From positions 372,001-436,000 of the forward strand of contig NZ_JAPCKK010000016.1 in assembly GCF_030705605.1 (NCBI RefSeq): a stretch of 64,000 nucleotides of DNA, given 5' to 3'. Positions 7,590 through 15,556 of this stretch are shown here, piece after piece (position 1 is the first letter of the stretch; every line of letters begins with the position of its first letter). The DNA comes from Paenibacillus zeirhizosphaerae. GTDB taxonomy: Bacteria > Bacillota > Bacilli > Paenibacillales > Paenibacillaceae. Under the pieces are notes generated by a model, which saw nothing but the letters and a program-made list of their open reading frames with translations, was not told the DNA's origin and did no database searches. Both the position numbers and the translations under genes were made by a program.

Positions 7590-8282
7590 TCAAACCTTAA
7601 ACATACGATATAGAGCACGATCAAACATGTGATCAGACAAGATTTTTCGCATAAACAACATTGTTTTACTATACTTGCCTGCTACGTATCTTATTTTCGG
7701 TGTTTTGGATTGAATCGCTTTTAGAACCACTCGCGCAATAACATCTGGAGAAGAAGCATTTTCACCTGCATTCTCCATGAATTTCACAAAAACATCTGCC
7801 ATTTTACGATATGCTGTATTGCCTGAGTTTTTTTTCACATGCTCTCGCGCAATGCCATCCCATTCAGTTGTAATCGCTCCCGGCTGGATCACGACCACAT
7901 CAATTCCAAACGGCTTGACTTCCAGCCGCAGACAATCGGAGAATCCTTCTACCGCATGTTTTGTAGCATGATACCATGCACCAAGCAGAGTATAAATTTT
8001 ACCGCCTACAGAAGAATTATTGATAATCTTGCCTGATTTTTGTTGTCTCATATAAGGAAGAACCAATTGGGTCAGACGGCTTAGTCCAAAAAGGTTCACT
8101 TCAAATTGACGCCTGGCTTCCTCCATCGGCACATCTTCGATCGCACCAAAGGAACCATATCCTGCATTATTAAATAAAACATCGATTCTGCCCTGCTCCT
8201 GTATGATCCGCTTCACGCCATTGATCATGGACGCTTCATCCGTCACATTACCTGATTTTGTTGACGATTTTTCCGAGTTCAT
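7590..8282 (-). pseudogene. Short-chain dehydrogenase/reductase lacking its N-terminal NAD(P)-binding motif
   Basis: The 230-residue product matches the SDR fold from the 'DVTDEAS' region onward: NNAGYG (structural), NSSVGG with the catalytic Ser, and YHATKHA (catalytic Tyr-x3-Lys). A C-terminal substrate segment follows. Missing are the first ~55 residues containing the TGxxxGIG cofactor loop and beta-strand 2. The frame begins with an unrelated Ser/Lys-rich stretch (MNSEKSSTKSGN) without a convincing ribosome site, and upstream DNA holds no matching SDR sequence. It is therefore most likely a 5'-truncated gene left by a deletion; activity is unlikely. Confidence 0.6.
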
Positions 8283-8381
8283 TTCCTATACCGTACATTA
8301 TTTAAATCGTAATTTGGCGCAAGACCACAGTTAGTGCTTGAGCGGATCAGACTGCTTTGTGCAAGATCAGCACAAGCAATC

Positions 8382-8420
8382 GAAGAAGGGGCTACCCCTT
8401 CATGGAGTAGCCCCTTCTTC
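8382..8420. repeat. Perfect 14-bp hairpin in the gap between lactonase and SDR
   Basis: GAAGAAGGGGCTAC and GTAGCCCCTTCTTC flank an 11-nt loop. There is no T-run on either side, so it is at best a weak terminator for the lactonase gene (ends at 8486); it could be an RNA-stabilising hairpin. The rest of 8283-8485 shows no convincing gene. Confidence 0.6.
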
Positions 8421-8485
8421 TGTTCACACATATTTACGACAAAGCGACATTCTTCATCGCTGTGTTGTGTTGCTTGTTTCATTTT

Positions 8486-9559
8486 TTACACTTCAAAATA
8501 AAACGGCTGCACACACACCGGCTTGGATACGGAAAGGCTCAGTCCGGTATACTCCAGGCGTCCGCTAGCCTTATCCACTCGGAAGGTAACGATATTGTTC
8601 GTGTCACGGTTGGCGGCAATCAGATATTTCCCACCCGGGGTCAGCGCAAAATGGCGTGGATGCTCCCCTTGCACTGGAACATGCTCAACAAGGCTCAGCT
8701 TGCCGGTATTCACGTCAACAGCATACACCACGATGCTGTCATGACCACGATTGGAGCCGTACACATAAGCACCGTCCTCGGACACGACGATTTCTGCCGT
8801 TGTATTTTCACCTTCGAAGCCTTCAGGCAGTGTGGGCACGGATTCAATCTCAGTCAGCGTGCCCGCCACGGCATCATATGCAAAAGATGTAACGGTTGAA
8901 TCCACCTCATTGATCACAAAGGCAAACTTTCCGTTCGGATGGAATGCCAGATGGCGTGGTCCTGCCCCCGGATGGGTTGCAGCTTCACTGTGAAGCTTGA
9001 ACTTGTCACCAGCCAAGGAATAGGCGCGAATCCGGTCCAATCCAAGATCCTGTACGAACAGAAGCTTTCCGTCCGGGCTGTAGAATGTGGAGTGAGGATG
9101 CGGACGGTCCTGGCGCTCCGGATGAACACTGTTCCCTTCATGCTGAACAACGTCAAGCAGCTCACCAATCTTGCCATCCGCCCCTATGGACAGCAGGCCC
9201 ACCATACCGCCGTGATAGCTGGGCACCGTCAGACGGTTGCCTTCAGCGTTACGCTGGATATGACAGGTCGGTGCGACCGTTTGGGTACGATTCAGCAGCG
9301 CAAGGGTTCCTGTAGCAGGATCGATGTCAAAAGCAGCAGCTTCCCCCACCTTCTCATCGGATGCAGACACGGTTTCTCCAATGGCATACAGCTTGCGTGT
9401 TACAGGATTGACGTTCAGAAAGGTTGGGTTTTTGAGTCCTGCGAATTCATCCAACAGGCTAAGTTCCCCCGTATTTTCATCAAAAGAGTATACATACACT
9501 CCGCTTCCTTCGGGCTCGGCATAAGAGCCCGCAAAAACGAGCAGTCGTTGTTCTGGCAT
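8486..9559 (-). CDS. Lactonase family protein (seven-bladed beta-propeller; 6-phosphogluconolactonase type)
   Basis: A soluble 357-residue protein of the YkgB/Pgl lactonase family (PF10282-like). It shows repeated blade motifs such as NPVTRKLYAIGE, HPNGKFAFVINE and SEDGAYVYGSNRG, and the conserved C-terminal GGKYLIAANRDTNNI. Bacterial members hydrolyse 6-phosphogluconolactone in the oxidative pentose phosphate pathway. This role fits zwf and gnd located 3-5 kb upstream, though the three are not one operon. It is the last gene of a unit with niaP and an OsmC gene; the ribosome site is AGGAGGAGCT. Substrate specificity is not proven by sequence. Confidence 0.8.
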   Translation of the reverse strand: MPEQRLLVFAGSYAEPEGSGVYVYSFDENTGELSLLDEFAGLKNPTFLNVNPVTRKLYAIGETVSASDEKVGEAAAFDIDPATGTLALLNRTQTVAPTCHIQRNAEGNRLTVPSYHGGMVGLLSIGADGKIGELLDVVQHEGNSVHPERQDRPHPHSTFYSPDGKLLFVQDLGLDRIRAYSLAGDKFKLHSEAATHPGAGPRHLAFHPNGKFAFVINEVDSTVTSFAYDAVAGTLTEIESVPTLPEGFEGENTTAEIVVSEDGAYVYGSNRGHDSIVVYAVDVNTGKLSLVEHVPVQGEHPRHFALTPGGKYLIAANRDTNNIVTFRVDKASGRLEYTGLSLSVSKPVCVQPFYFEV

Positions 9560-9607
9560 AATAGCTCCTCCTCATATTTGAATATATTAGTATGACGAAC
9601 GGCTTGT

Positions 9608-10054
9608 CTACATAGCCCGGTCAATCACGGGTTCTGTCGAAAGCTCTACATTCCCGGCCACCGCGCGTGAAATCATGCAGGAGCTTTCCGCTTTTTCGGC
9701 GAGCAGCGCTGCTTTTCTCAGTTCATCTTCAGAGGCTTCACGGGCCAAAATCACGCGCGGTCGGTGAATAATGCGGCGATAGGTAAAGATGTTATTCGTA
9801 ACGTCAACAATGCCTTCCGACGCAAGCGTCAAAGACTCCACATGAAGCCCCGCACGCTCCATCATAGCCGCAAGTGTAATTAAGTAGCAGGTAGAGGCGG
9901 CGCCCAGCAGCATTTCATCAGGATTCGTGCCGACGCCAGGTCCACCCATCTCGGAAGGGATGGAAATCTGAGTACGCAGGTTCCCGGCTTCAATCCTGCC
10001 GTCGCTGTTGCGACCCCCGTTCCAGGTGGCCTGCAGCAGAAAAGTATGCTCCAT
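9608..10054 (-). CDS. OsmC/Ohr family peroxiredoxin-like protein
   Basis: A small (148-residue) cytoplasmic protein of the OsmC superfamily, thiol peroxidases that reduce organic hydroperoxides. The two redox cysteines are present: one in ASTCYLITLAAM (about residue 60) and one in AESSCMISRAV (about residue 124). The glycine-rich GTNPDEMLLGA segment before the first cysteine is typical. It lies 14 bp downstream of niaP and 48 bp upstream of the lactonase on the same strand, so it is probably co-transcribed. The subfamily (OsmC, Ohr or SACOL1771-like) cannot be fixed by eye. Confidence 0.85.
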   Translation of the reverse strand: MEHTFLLQATWNGGRNSDGRIEAGNLRTQISIPSEMGGPGVGTNPDEMLLGAASTCYLITLAAMMERAGLHVESLTLASEGIVDVTNNIFTYRRIIHRPRVILAREASEDELRKAALLAEKAESSCMISRAVAGNVELSTEPVIDRAM

Positions 10055-10068
10055 TAACGATCTCCTCC

Positions 10069-11289
10069 TTAAGCTTCATCCATTAATTCTGTTCCTCTCG
10101 TCTCTCTCCCCAGGATAAGAACCGCGGCAGCCCCGATAATAATCGCAGCGAAGAAAATGACAAAGATGGTCGTAATCCCCGTACCCTGTGCAAGCAGCAT
10201 TCCGACCAGGAAAGGTCCGATCACTCCTCCGATCCGGCCGAAGGAAGCCGCCATGCCAACCCCGGTTGAACGGACCGTTGTAGGATACAACTCTGGTGTA
10301 TAAGCGTACATGCCACCCCAGGCTCCCAGGTTAAAGAAAGACAGGCAGATGCCTGCAGCCAGCAGCACACCCGCGCTCTGCGCAGTCCCGAACCAGATGG
10401 CCGATACCGCCGTCAACAGCAGGTATACGACCAACACGAATTTGCGGCCAAGCTTCTCAATCAGATAAGCCGCTGTAAAATATCCCGGCAACTGTGCAAG
10501 TGTCATGATCAACACATATTCAAAGCTTTTAACGAGAGAAAATCCTTTCAAGACCATAACGCTTGGCAGCCATAAAAACATCCCGTAATAAGAGAATACC
10601 ACGGTAAACCAGAGAATCCACAGCATAATCGTGGACTTGCGGTTTGGGCCTGTCCAGATCGAGGCGATCCGGTCGCGGAGCGGCAATCTGTCCGCCTTTC
10701 TGTTTACATAACGCGGCGGATCTTGTATAGCTCTGCGCAGGTAAAGAGCATAGAGCGCCGGAATCGCCCCGATCACAAATGCCGCCTGCCAGCCGAAGGA
10801 AGGAATCACGAAGTATCCTACCAATGCGGAAACGATCCAGCCTGCGGCCCAGAAGCTTTCCAGCAGTACAACCATTCTGCCGCGCTCGCGGGCCGGCACG
10901 GACTCGGATACCAGCGTTGAAGCCACCGGGAGTTCTCCGCCCAAGCCGATCCCGGCCACAAATCGTAACGCTAACAGAACCGCATACCCCGTCGCCAAGG
11001 CTGATAACCCGGTTGCAATTGAGAAAATAAGCAGCGTCCATACGAGCACGGCTTTGCGCCCAAACCGGTCGGCAAGTATGCCGGCAAACATTGCGCCCAC
11101 TGCCATCCCGATGGAGTTTACTGCGGTGATCATGCCCATTTGGCCGGTCCCGAGCTGCCATTTCTGCGCAATATCCGCCAGAATGAAAGACAGCAGTCCC
11201 ACATCCATGGCATCGAACATCCAGCTCAAACCGGCGCTGAACAGAAGCTTGCGTTTCTTAGCCGGGGGTAAAACGGACTCATTCATCAT
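10069..11289 (-). CDS. niaP: MFS transporter, NiaP-like (probable niacin uptake)
   Basis: A 12-helix major-facilitator protein of 406 residues. The N-terminus (KRKLLFSAGLSWMFDAMDVGLLSFI), the GRK loop after helix 2 (ADRFGRKAVLVW), GIGLGGELPVASTLVSE in helix 4-5 and VVLESFWAAGW-like sequence all match what I recall of Bacillus subtilis NiaP (YceI). That protein transports niacin. The late motif YTPELYPTTVRSTGVG is also family-typical. It is the first gene of an apparent three-gene unit. The substrate is taken from homology; no niacin-synthesis gene is nearby to confirm it. Confidence 0.75.
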   Translation of the reverse strand: MMNESVLPPAKKRKLLFSAGLSWMFDAMDVGLLSFILADIAQKWQLGTGQMGMITAVNSIGMAVGAMFAGILADRFGRKAVLVWTLLIFSIATGLSALATGYAVLLALRFVAGIGLGGELPVASTLVSESVPARERGRMVVLLESFWAAGWIVSALVGYFVIPSFGWQAAFVIGAIPALYALYLRRAIQDPPRYVNRKADRLPLRDRIASIWTGPNRKSTIMLWILWFTVVFSYYGMFLWLPSVMVLKGFSLVKSFEYVLIMTLAQLPGYFTAAYLIEKLGRKFVLVVYLLLTAVSAIWFGTAQSAGVLLAAGICLSFFNLGAWGGMYAYTPELYPTTVRSTGVGMAASFGRIGGVIGPFLVGMLLAQGTGITTIFVIFFAAIIIGAAAVLILGRETRGTELMDEA

Positions 11290-11359
11290 TAAACTCTCCC
11301 TCAGTATTCTATTCTATATTTATTGTAACGCATATACGGCTGACAAGACACCCCAAAAC

Positions 11360-11390
11360 CAAAAAAGAAGAATGCCCCTAGAGGCATTCT
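11360..11390 (-). terminator. Intrinsic terminator after the small ORF
   Basis: AGAATGCC and GGCATTCT pair around a 6-nt loop (11369-11390); on the minus strand this is followed by TTCTTTTTTGG. It closes whatever is transcribed leftward from about 11500, upstream of niaP. Confidence 0.75.
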
Positions 11391-11411
11391 CCCGTCCTAC
11401 GGAACCTGTGC

Positions 11412-11483
11412 TTACCGGCTGGAACCTAAACCGATGATCATCACGATGAGCACCAGCAGTTGGATGAGTGTGTCTGTACTCAA
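11412..11483 (-). CDS. Possible 23-residue hydrophobic peptide
   Basis: A TTG-started frame encodes a short polar start (STDTLIQ), a continuous hydrophobic run (LLVLIVMIIGLG) and a basic end (SSR). A GGAGG ribosome site is 9 nt before the TTG, and an intrinsic terminator follows 22 bp after the stop. Size, single membrane helix and tight terminator resemble type I toxin or holin-like toxin peptides and small membrane regulators of Bacillales. No antisense RNA or antitoxin is identified. An in-frame ATG at 11504 without a ribosome site is the alternative start. Confidence 0.4.
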   Translation of the reverse strand: MSTDTLIQLLVLIVMIIGLGSSR

Positions 11484-11505
11484 GTCCACTCGCCTCCATC
11501 TCATA

Positions 11506-11564
11506 AGATGTTCCTTCGGCCGTTTCCCCTCTCCCCGGATGAGACCCGGTTCCCCGCTACATCT
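11506..11564 (-). other. GC-rich structured leader in front of the small ORF
   Basis: AGATGT (11506-11511) and ACATCT (11559-11564) can close a stem around ~47 nt of GC-rich sequence containing several GGGG/CCCC tracts. It is AT-flanked and lies directly upstream of the 23-codon frame. It matches no riboswitch class I recognise. Confidence 0.3.
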
Positions 11565-11610
11565 ATATGCGCGCAAGAATACCGATATGCTGATTTATAT
11601 TGGATCGTGC

Positions 11611-12285
11611 CTAAGCTTTAACCCAGGCCAGCTTAATGTCCATCTCCTTGATACACTCTTCATGGTCATGGCCGTCATTGCCCACCATCGGTGTAACGGG
11701 ATAAGCATGCATTTCCTCCGCATCATAGGTTTGGACCATGGTCTGAAGCTCGTTCAGGTCTCTTAATTCCGGATTCAGCCATTGTTCTGCTTCTTCCAGG
11801 CTTAATATGGCCGGCATATGGGAAGTGAATTCCTCAATGGTCCGGTTAGCCGGAGCCATCACCATCGTGCAGGTGCGCATAGGCTCCTTCCGGGTATCCT
11901 GCCAAACTTCATAAAGCCCGGCGAGGGCGAACATTTGCTGACCGGGCAAGATCACCCGGACGGCACAGCTCTTCTTGCCCATATTGCGCCAATAATAGAA
12001 TCCGTTACAGGGGATAATGCAGCGCTGTGTCTCCGCAAGCTTCCGATATGCCGGATTGACAGTTAAGGTGTTCAGATCGGCATTGACACAATCCTTTCCC
12101 CAATAAGGAACCATTCCCCAGCGGAATTCATCCAGCACCTTCTCCCCGTCATGATTCATTACAATCGGGACAGACTGCGTCGGACTCATATTGTAGCGGG
12201 TTTTGTAATAATACATAACCCTGCTGATTCCAAAAAACTGCCTGACTTCATCCAGATCGGCGGATAAAGAAAATCTTCTGCACAT
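11611..12285 (-). CDS. SOS response-associated peptidase (SRAP/HMCES/YedK family)
   Basis: A 224-residue protein of the SRAP family, which forms a thiazolidine crosslink to abasic sites in single-stranded DNA through Cys2. The start MCRRFSL keeps the catalytic Cys at position 2 after Met removal. Also visible are the family motifs NMSPTQSVPIV, EFRWGMVPYWGKD, RCIIPCNGFYYWR (Asn/Glu region), LAGLYEVW and FTSHMPAIL with the conserved His. It is related to Bacillus YoqW. It stands alone between the small ORF and gnd. No LexA box was identified. Confidence 0.88.
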   Translation of the reverse strand: MCRRFSLSADLDEVRQFFGISRVMYYYKTRYNMSPTQSVPIVMNHDGEKVLDEFRWGMVPYWGKDCVNADLNTLTVNPAYRKLAETQRCIIPCNGFYYWRNMGKKSCAVRVILPGQQMFALAGLYEVWQDTRKEPMRTCTMVMAPANRTIEEFTSHMPAILSLEEAEQWLNPELRDLNELQTMVQTYDAEEMHAYPVTPMVGNDGHDHEECIKEMDIKLAWVKA

Positions 12286-12400
12286 ACTGCCATCTCCTTC
12301 GCACTTTTGTAACAGTGTGGGACAAGAGATGGCTTATTATTCTTGTGTATGTAAATCCCCCGCAGCCGATTAGCCCGGGGGATCACTTTAGATGCTTTGC

Positions 12401-13294
12401 TTATTTCTTCTCTACAGCATGACCGCCGAATTCGCTGCGCAGCGCAGCAACCACTTTACCTGTAAATGTGTCGTTCTCCAGGGAACGGTAACGCATAAGC
12501 AGGGAAAGCGCAATAATCGGCGTCGCAGCCTGTAGATCAAGCGCTTCTTCGATCGTCCATTTACCTTCACCGGAAGAATGCATAACCCCTTTGATTTCAT
12601 CGAGATTCGCATCCTTGGAGAAAGCACGCTCTGTCAGTCCCATCAACCAGGAGCGAATGACGGAGCCATGATTCCAGACTCGCGCAACTTGCTCATAATC
12701 GAAATCGAAGTTGCTTTTCTCCAGTACCTCGAAGCCTTCGCCAATAGCTGCCATCATGCCATATTCAATGCCGTTATGCACCATTTTCAGGAAATGGCCG
12801 CTGCCGGCTTTTCCTGCATAAAGGTAGCCATTCTCGACAGCCGTATCACGGAAAATCGGCTCCACAACCTCCCATGCTTCTGGGTCGCCGCCGATCATAT
12901 AGCAGGCACCGTTACGTGCGCCTTCCATACCGCCGGAGGTACCAGCATCCATGAAGCGAATGCCGCTTTCCTTCAAGCGCTCATATCTTGCGATGGACTC
13001 CTTGTAATGGGAGTTGCCGCCCTCAATCACAATATCTCCTTCGGACAACAAAGGCTGTAACTGATCCAATACGGCATCCACAATCGTATGCGGGACCATC
13101 ACCCAGATCACTCTTGGTGATGTAGTGGACTGTACAAGGTCTTCGATCGAAGAAACGCCGACAGCACCATATTCCTTCATTTCTGTTACAGCCACAGGAT
13201 TAACGTCGAAAGCGACCAGTTCGTGCTTGTGATCCAGCAGATTTTTGCCCAGATTTAAACCCATTTTCCCAAGACCAATAAGACCGACTTGCAT
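12401..13294 (-). CDS. gnd: 6-phosphogluconate dehydrogenase, decarboxylating (short YqeC/Gnd-like form)
   Basis: Oxidatively decarboxylates 6-phosphogluconate to ribulose 5-phosphate. The 297-residue product starts with the nucleotide-binding loop GLIGLGKMGLNLGKNL. It has the substrate motif DAGTSGGMEGARNGACYMIGG and the catalytic KMVHNGIEYGMM (Lys/His/Asn). Length matches the short, usually NAD-dependent class (YqeC type) rather than the ~470-residue dimeric enzyme. The start was chosen because a GGGAGG site precedes this ATG; a frame extension further upstream lacks one. It lies 78 bp downstream of zwf, same strand, presumably one operon for the oxidative pentose phosphate branch. Confidence 0.88.
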   Translation of the reverse strand: MQVGLIGLGKMGLNLGKNLLDHKHELVAFDVNPVAVTEMKEYGAVGVSSIEDLVQSTTSPRVIWVMVPHTIVDAVLDQLQPLLSEGDIVIEGGNSHYKESIARYERLKESGIRFMDAGTSGGMEGARNGACYMIGGDPEAWEVVEPIFRDTAVENGYLYAGKAGSGHFLKMVHNGIEYGMMAAIGEGFEVLEKSNFDFDYEQVARVWNHGSVIRSWLMGLTERAFSKDANLDEIKGVMHSSGEGKWTIEEALDLQAATPIIALSLLMRYRSLENDTFTGKVVAALRSEFGGHAVEKK

Positions 13295-13372
13295 AATAAT
13301 TGCCTCCCAGATCATTTTCAAGTATTGTTGCGCGTTTGGGCTGTAAGATTACCGGATCGGAATATAATGAAA

Positions 13373-14869
13373 TTAACGTACTGTTACCGACACCGGCTGC
13401 TCCAATGCATCATCCAGCCACCATACAAACCCGTTTTCCGTAAGCAGCTTTGCCGAAGCCTCAGGCCCGTACGAGCCTGCTGCATACGTGTGCAGCGGCA
13501 CCGTTCCTGCTTGGAATGCCTCCAATACAGGCTGTACCCATTTCCAGGAAAGCTCAACCTCATCCCAGTGCGCGAAGAACGTGGAATCGCCACGCAGCGC
13601 ATCATAAATCAGCCGTTCGTAGGCTTCAGGAACATCCTTGTTCTGTTCGTTAAAGGATACTTGTACGGTTTCCAGTTTGCCGTCAATCGGATCTTTACTG
13701 TTGATGTTCAGTGTGACTCCCTCCTGCGGATTCACACTGATCACGAGCAGGTTCGGTGCGGCAGGTTGTCCCTGGGAAGCGTAAGGATCTGCAGCATCAC
13801 GCTTGAATTCCACCACGATGCGTGTGGATTTCTCAGCCATTCGCTTGCCTGTACGGATATAGAACGGCACGCCCGCCCACTTCTCATTGTCAATCCAGAG
13901 GCGTGCAGCGATAAAGGTATCATTTTGCGAATCAGGACCGATGTCAGGCTCTTCCTTGTAGCCCGGCAATGGTTTGCCGTTAAGCTCGCCACGTCCGTAT
14001 TGGGCACGAACAATCTCGGACTGCACCTGTCCCTCCGCCAGTGGACGAAGAGCCTCCATAACTTTCCGCTTCTCTGCACGAATATCCGATGCCGCAACCT
14101 GTGCCGGTTGATCCATGGCTGTCATCATGAGCACCTGCAGCATGTGGTTTTGCACCATATCACGGATTGCCCCGGAGTGGTCATAATATCCTGCACGTTC
14201 TTCAACACCCACGGTTTCGGCGGCCGTAATTTGCACATTGGCTATATAATTGCGGTTCCATACACCCTGGAGGAACGGGTTGGCAAACTTAAGTGCCTCA
14301 AGATTCTGAACCATCGGCTTGCCCAAGTAATGGTCAATGCGGTAAATTTCATCCTCAGCAAAGGCTTTACTCAATTTCTCATTCAAATCACGGGCCGATT
14401 CCAGGTCATGACCGAACGGCTTCTCAATGATCAGACGTTTCCAGCCTTCCGTATTACCAAGTCCGCTGCTCTGAATATTCAAGGCGATGACATCGAAAAA
14501 CTCCGGTGCCACCGACAGATAAAACAGACGGTTCGACTTGATGCCAAGCTCCGCTTCACGCTGTTCGGCAATCTGCAGCAGCTTTTTGTAATCTGCCGGA
14601 TGGTTGACGTTCAGAGAACAGTAACGAAAAGCGCTCAAAAACTGGTCCATCTGTCCGCGGTCCTCCGGCACATGTCTCGAGAACGTTTGAACCGCCTGCT
14701 CCACATTGCTTTGGAACTGAGCATCCGGCACTTCACGCCGTCCCAGTCCGATTACAGAGAATGAAGACGGAATTTTGCCGTCAGCAAACAGGTTATATAA
14801 AGCAGGGTAAATCTTGCGTTTGGCCAGATCACCTGTGGCTCCAAACAAGATAAATGTCATTGATTCCAT
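13373..14869 (-). CDS. zwf: Glucose-6-phosphate 1-dehydrogenase
   Basis: First enzyme of the oxidative pentose phosphate pathway, 498 residues, full length. The N-terminal Rossmann motif is FGATGDLAKRKIYPALYNL (residues ~8-26). The active-site signature RIDHYLGKPMVQNL (about residues 177-190) contains the catalytic His region. EKPFGHDLESA is also conserved. The C-terminal part (YGPEASAKLLTENG) is typical. An AGGAG ribosome site is 6 nt before the ATG. It heads a zwf-gnd unit; a lactonase further downstream could supply the middle step. The intergenic DNA upstream (14870-15147) is AT-rich and divides it from a divergent HxlR gene. Confidence 0.95.
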   Translation of the reverse strand: MESMTFILFGATGDLAKRKIYPALYNLFADGKIPSSFSVIGLGRREVPDAQFQSNVEQAVQTFSRHVPEDRGQMDQFLSAFRYCSLNVNHPADYKKLLQIAEQREAELGIKSNRLFYLSVAPEFFDVIALNIQSSGLGNTEGWKRLIIEKPFGHDLESARDLNEKLSKAFAEDEIYRIDHYLGKPMVQNLEALKFANPFLQGVWNRNYIANVQITAAETVGVEERAGYYDHSGAIRDMVQNHMLQVLMMTAMDQPAQVAASDIRAEKRKVMEALRPLAEGQVQSEIVRAQYGRGELNGKPLPGYKEEPDIGPDSQNDTFIAARLWIDNEKWAGVPFYIRTGKRMAEKSTRIVVEFKRDAADPYASQGQPAAPNLLVISVNPQEGVTLNINSKDPIDGKLETVQVSFNEQNKDVPEAYERLIYDALRGDSTFFAHWDEVELSWKWVQPVLEAFQAGTVPLHTYAAGSYGPEASAKLLTENGFVWWLDDALEQPVSVTVR

Positions 14870-15086
14870 TGGATACTCCTTCTTCCCAACATGAGTTAAG
14901 GTTATTAAAAGTTACCCGATAAATTATCGTAACCATGATACACCCATTAAAACATGTAGTCAATGAAAATTTGTCTAAATTGTGAATTATAGTACATACC
15001 TTGAATGATTACGCTTTCTTTGATAAAATGTCTGTAATACCTGTAATTTTTTTGTAATTCCCAACATTTATGATGCGCTAAATGAT

Positions 15087-15121
15087 GGTTACTTTTTGTA
15101 CCTAGGCGATGTATAATAACC
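15087..15121 (+). promoter_or_regulatory. Promoter/operator candidate of the HxlR gene
   Basis: TATAAT (15112-15117) lies 30 bp before the start. GGTTA (15087-15091) and TAACC (15117-15121) form an interrupted dyad across the promoter, a usual place for autoregulation by HxlR proteins. The -35 is poor. Confidence 0.4.
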
Positions 15122-15147
15122 TAAATAAAATAAAGGGGACAAATACG

Positions 15148-15465
15148 ATGGACGGTCATAAGCCGAAATTGTTATGCGGCAAAGTAGAACAGTCCTATCA
15201 AATGATCAGCAAAAAATGGGCTGCTCTCATCATTCATACGCTAATGGAACATCCAAAACGCTTCAGCGAGATTCAGACCTTCATTCCCGATCTCAGCAAA
15301 CGCATGCTGACGGAACGAATTAAGGAGCTTGAAGAAACTGGAATCGTCATTCGCAATGTGATTGCTGAGAGACCGGTTCGAACTGAGTATTCTTTAACCC
15401 GCAAAGGGAAAGAATTAGGATACGCGTTGAATTACGTTGAAGCTTGGGCTGAAAAATGGCTGTAA
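15148..15465 (+). CDS. HxlR-family winged-helix transcriptional regulator
   Basis: A 105-residue DNA-binding protein. The HxlR pattern is clear: Cys near the start (KLLCGKVEQSYQMISKKWAALIIHTLM), the recognition part (FSEIQTFIPDLSKRMLTERIKELEE) and the wing (ERPVRTEYSLTRKGKEL). The Cys at about residue 9 could be a redox sensor, as in some HxlR/HypR proteins. The start is chosen by AAAGGGGA 8 nt upstream. It is divergent from zwf; whether it controls zwf is not known. Confidence 0.88.
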   Translation: MDGHKPKLLCGKVEQSYQMISKKWAALIIHTLMEHPKRFSEIQTFIPDLSKRMLTERIKELEETGIVIRNVIAERPVRTEYSLTRKGKELGYALNYVEAWAEKWL

Positions 15466-15472
15466 CGGCAAA

Positions 15473-15514
15473 GAAGCAGGGAGGCTCTATCTAACGATAG
15501 GGTCTCCCTGCTTC
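15473..15514. terminator. Convergent terminator between HxlR gene and response regulator
   Basis: GAAGCAGGGAG and CTCCCTGCTTC form a perfect 11-bp stem, with further pairing of CTATC/GATAG inside. Tails are only weakly T-rich (TTTGCC on the minus strand). Confidence 0.65.
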
Positions 15515-15556
15515 TGCTGCGCTATGCATCCCGTGCGTGCTGCTAAGTATTGTCGG

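Noticed and set aside
8279..8482. 67-codon minus-strand frame across the 8382-8420 hairpin
   Set aside because: No ribosome site, no family, and it runs through a perfect hairpin typical of non-coding DNA.
11506..11564. Known riboswitch (glycine, c-di-AMP or similar) suggested by GCCGAAGGA-like sequence
   Set aside because: The remaining conserved core elements of those classes are missing; kept only as an unassigned structured leader.
13289..14764. A 491-codon open frame on the plus strand opposite zwf
   Set aside because: It is an antisense shadow of the high-GC zwf gene; no ribosome site, no recognisable domain, basic Cys/His-rich nonsense composition.
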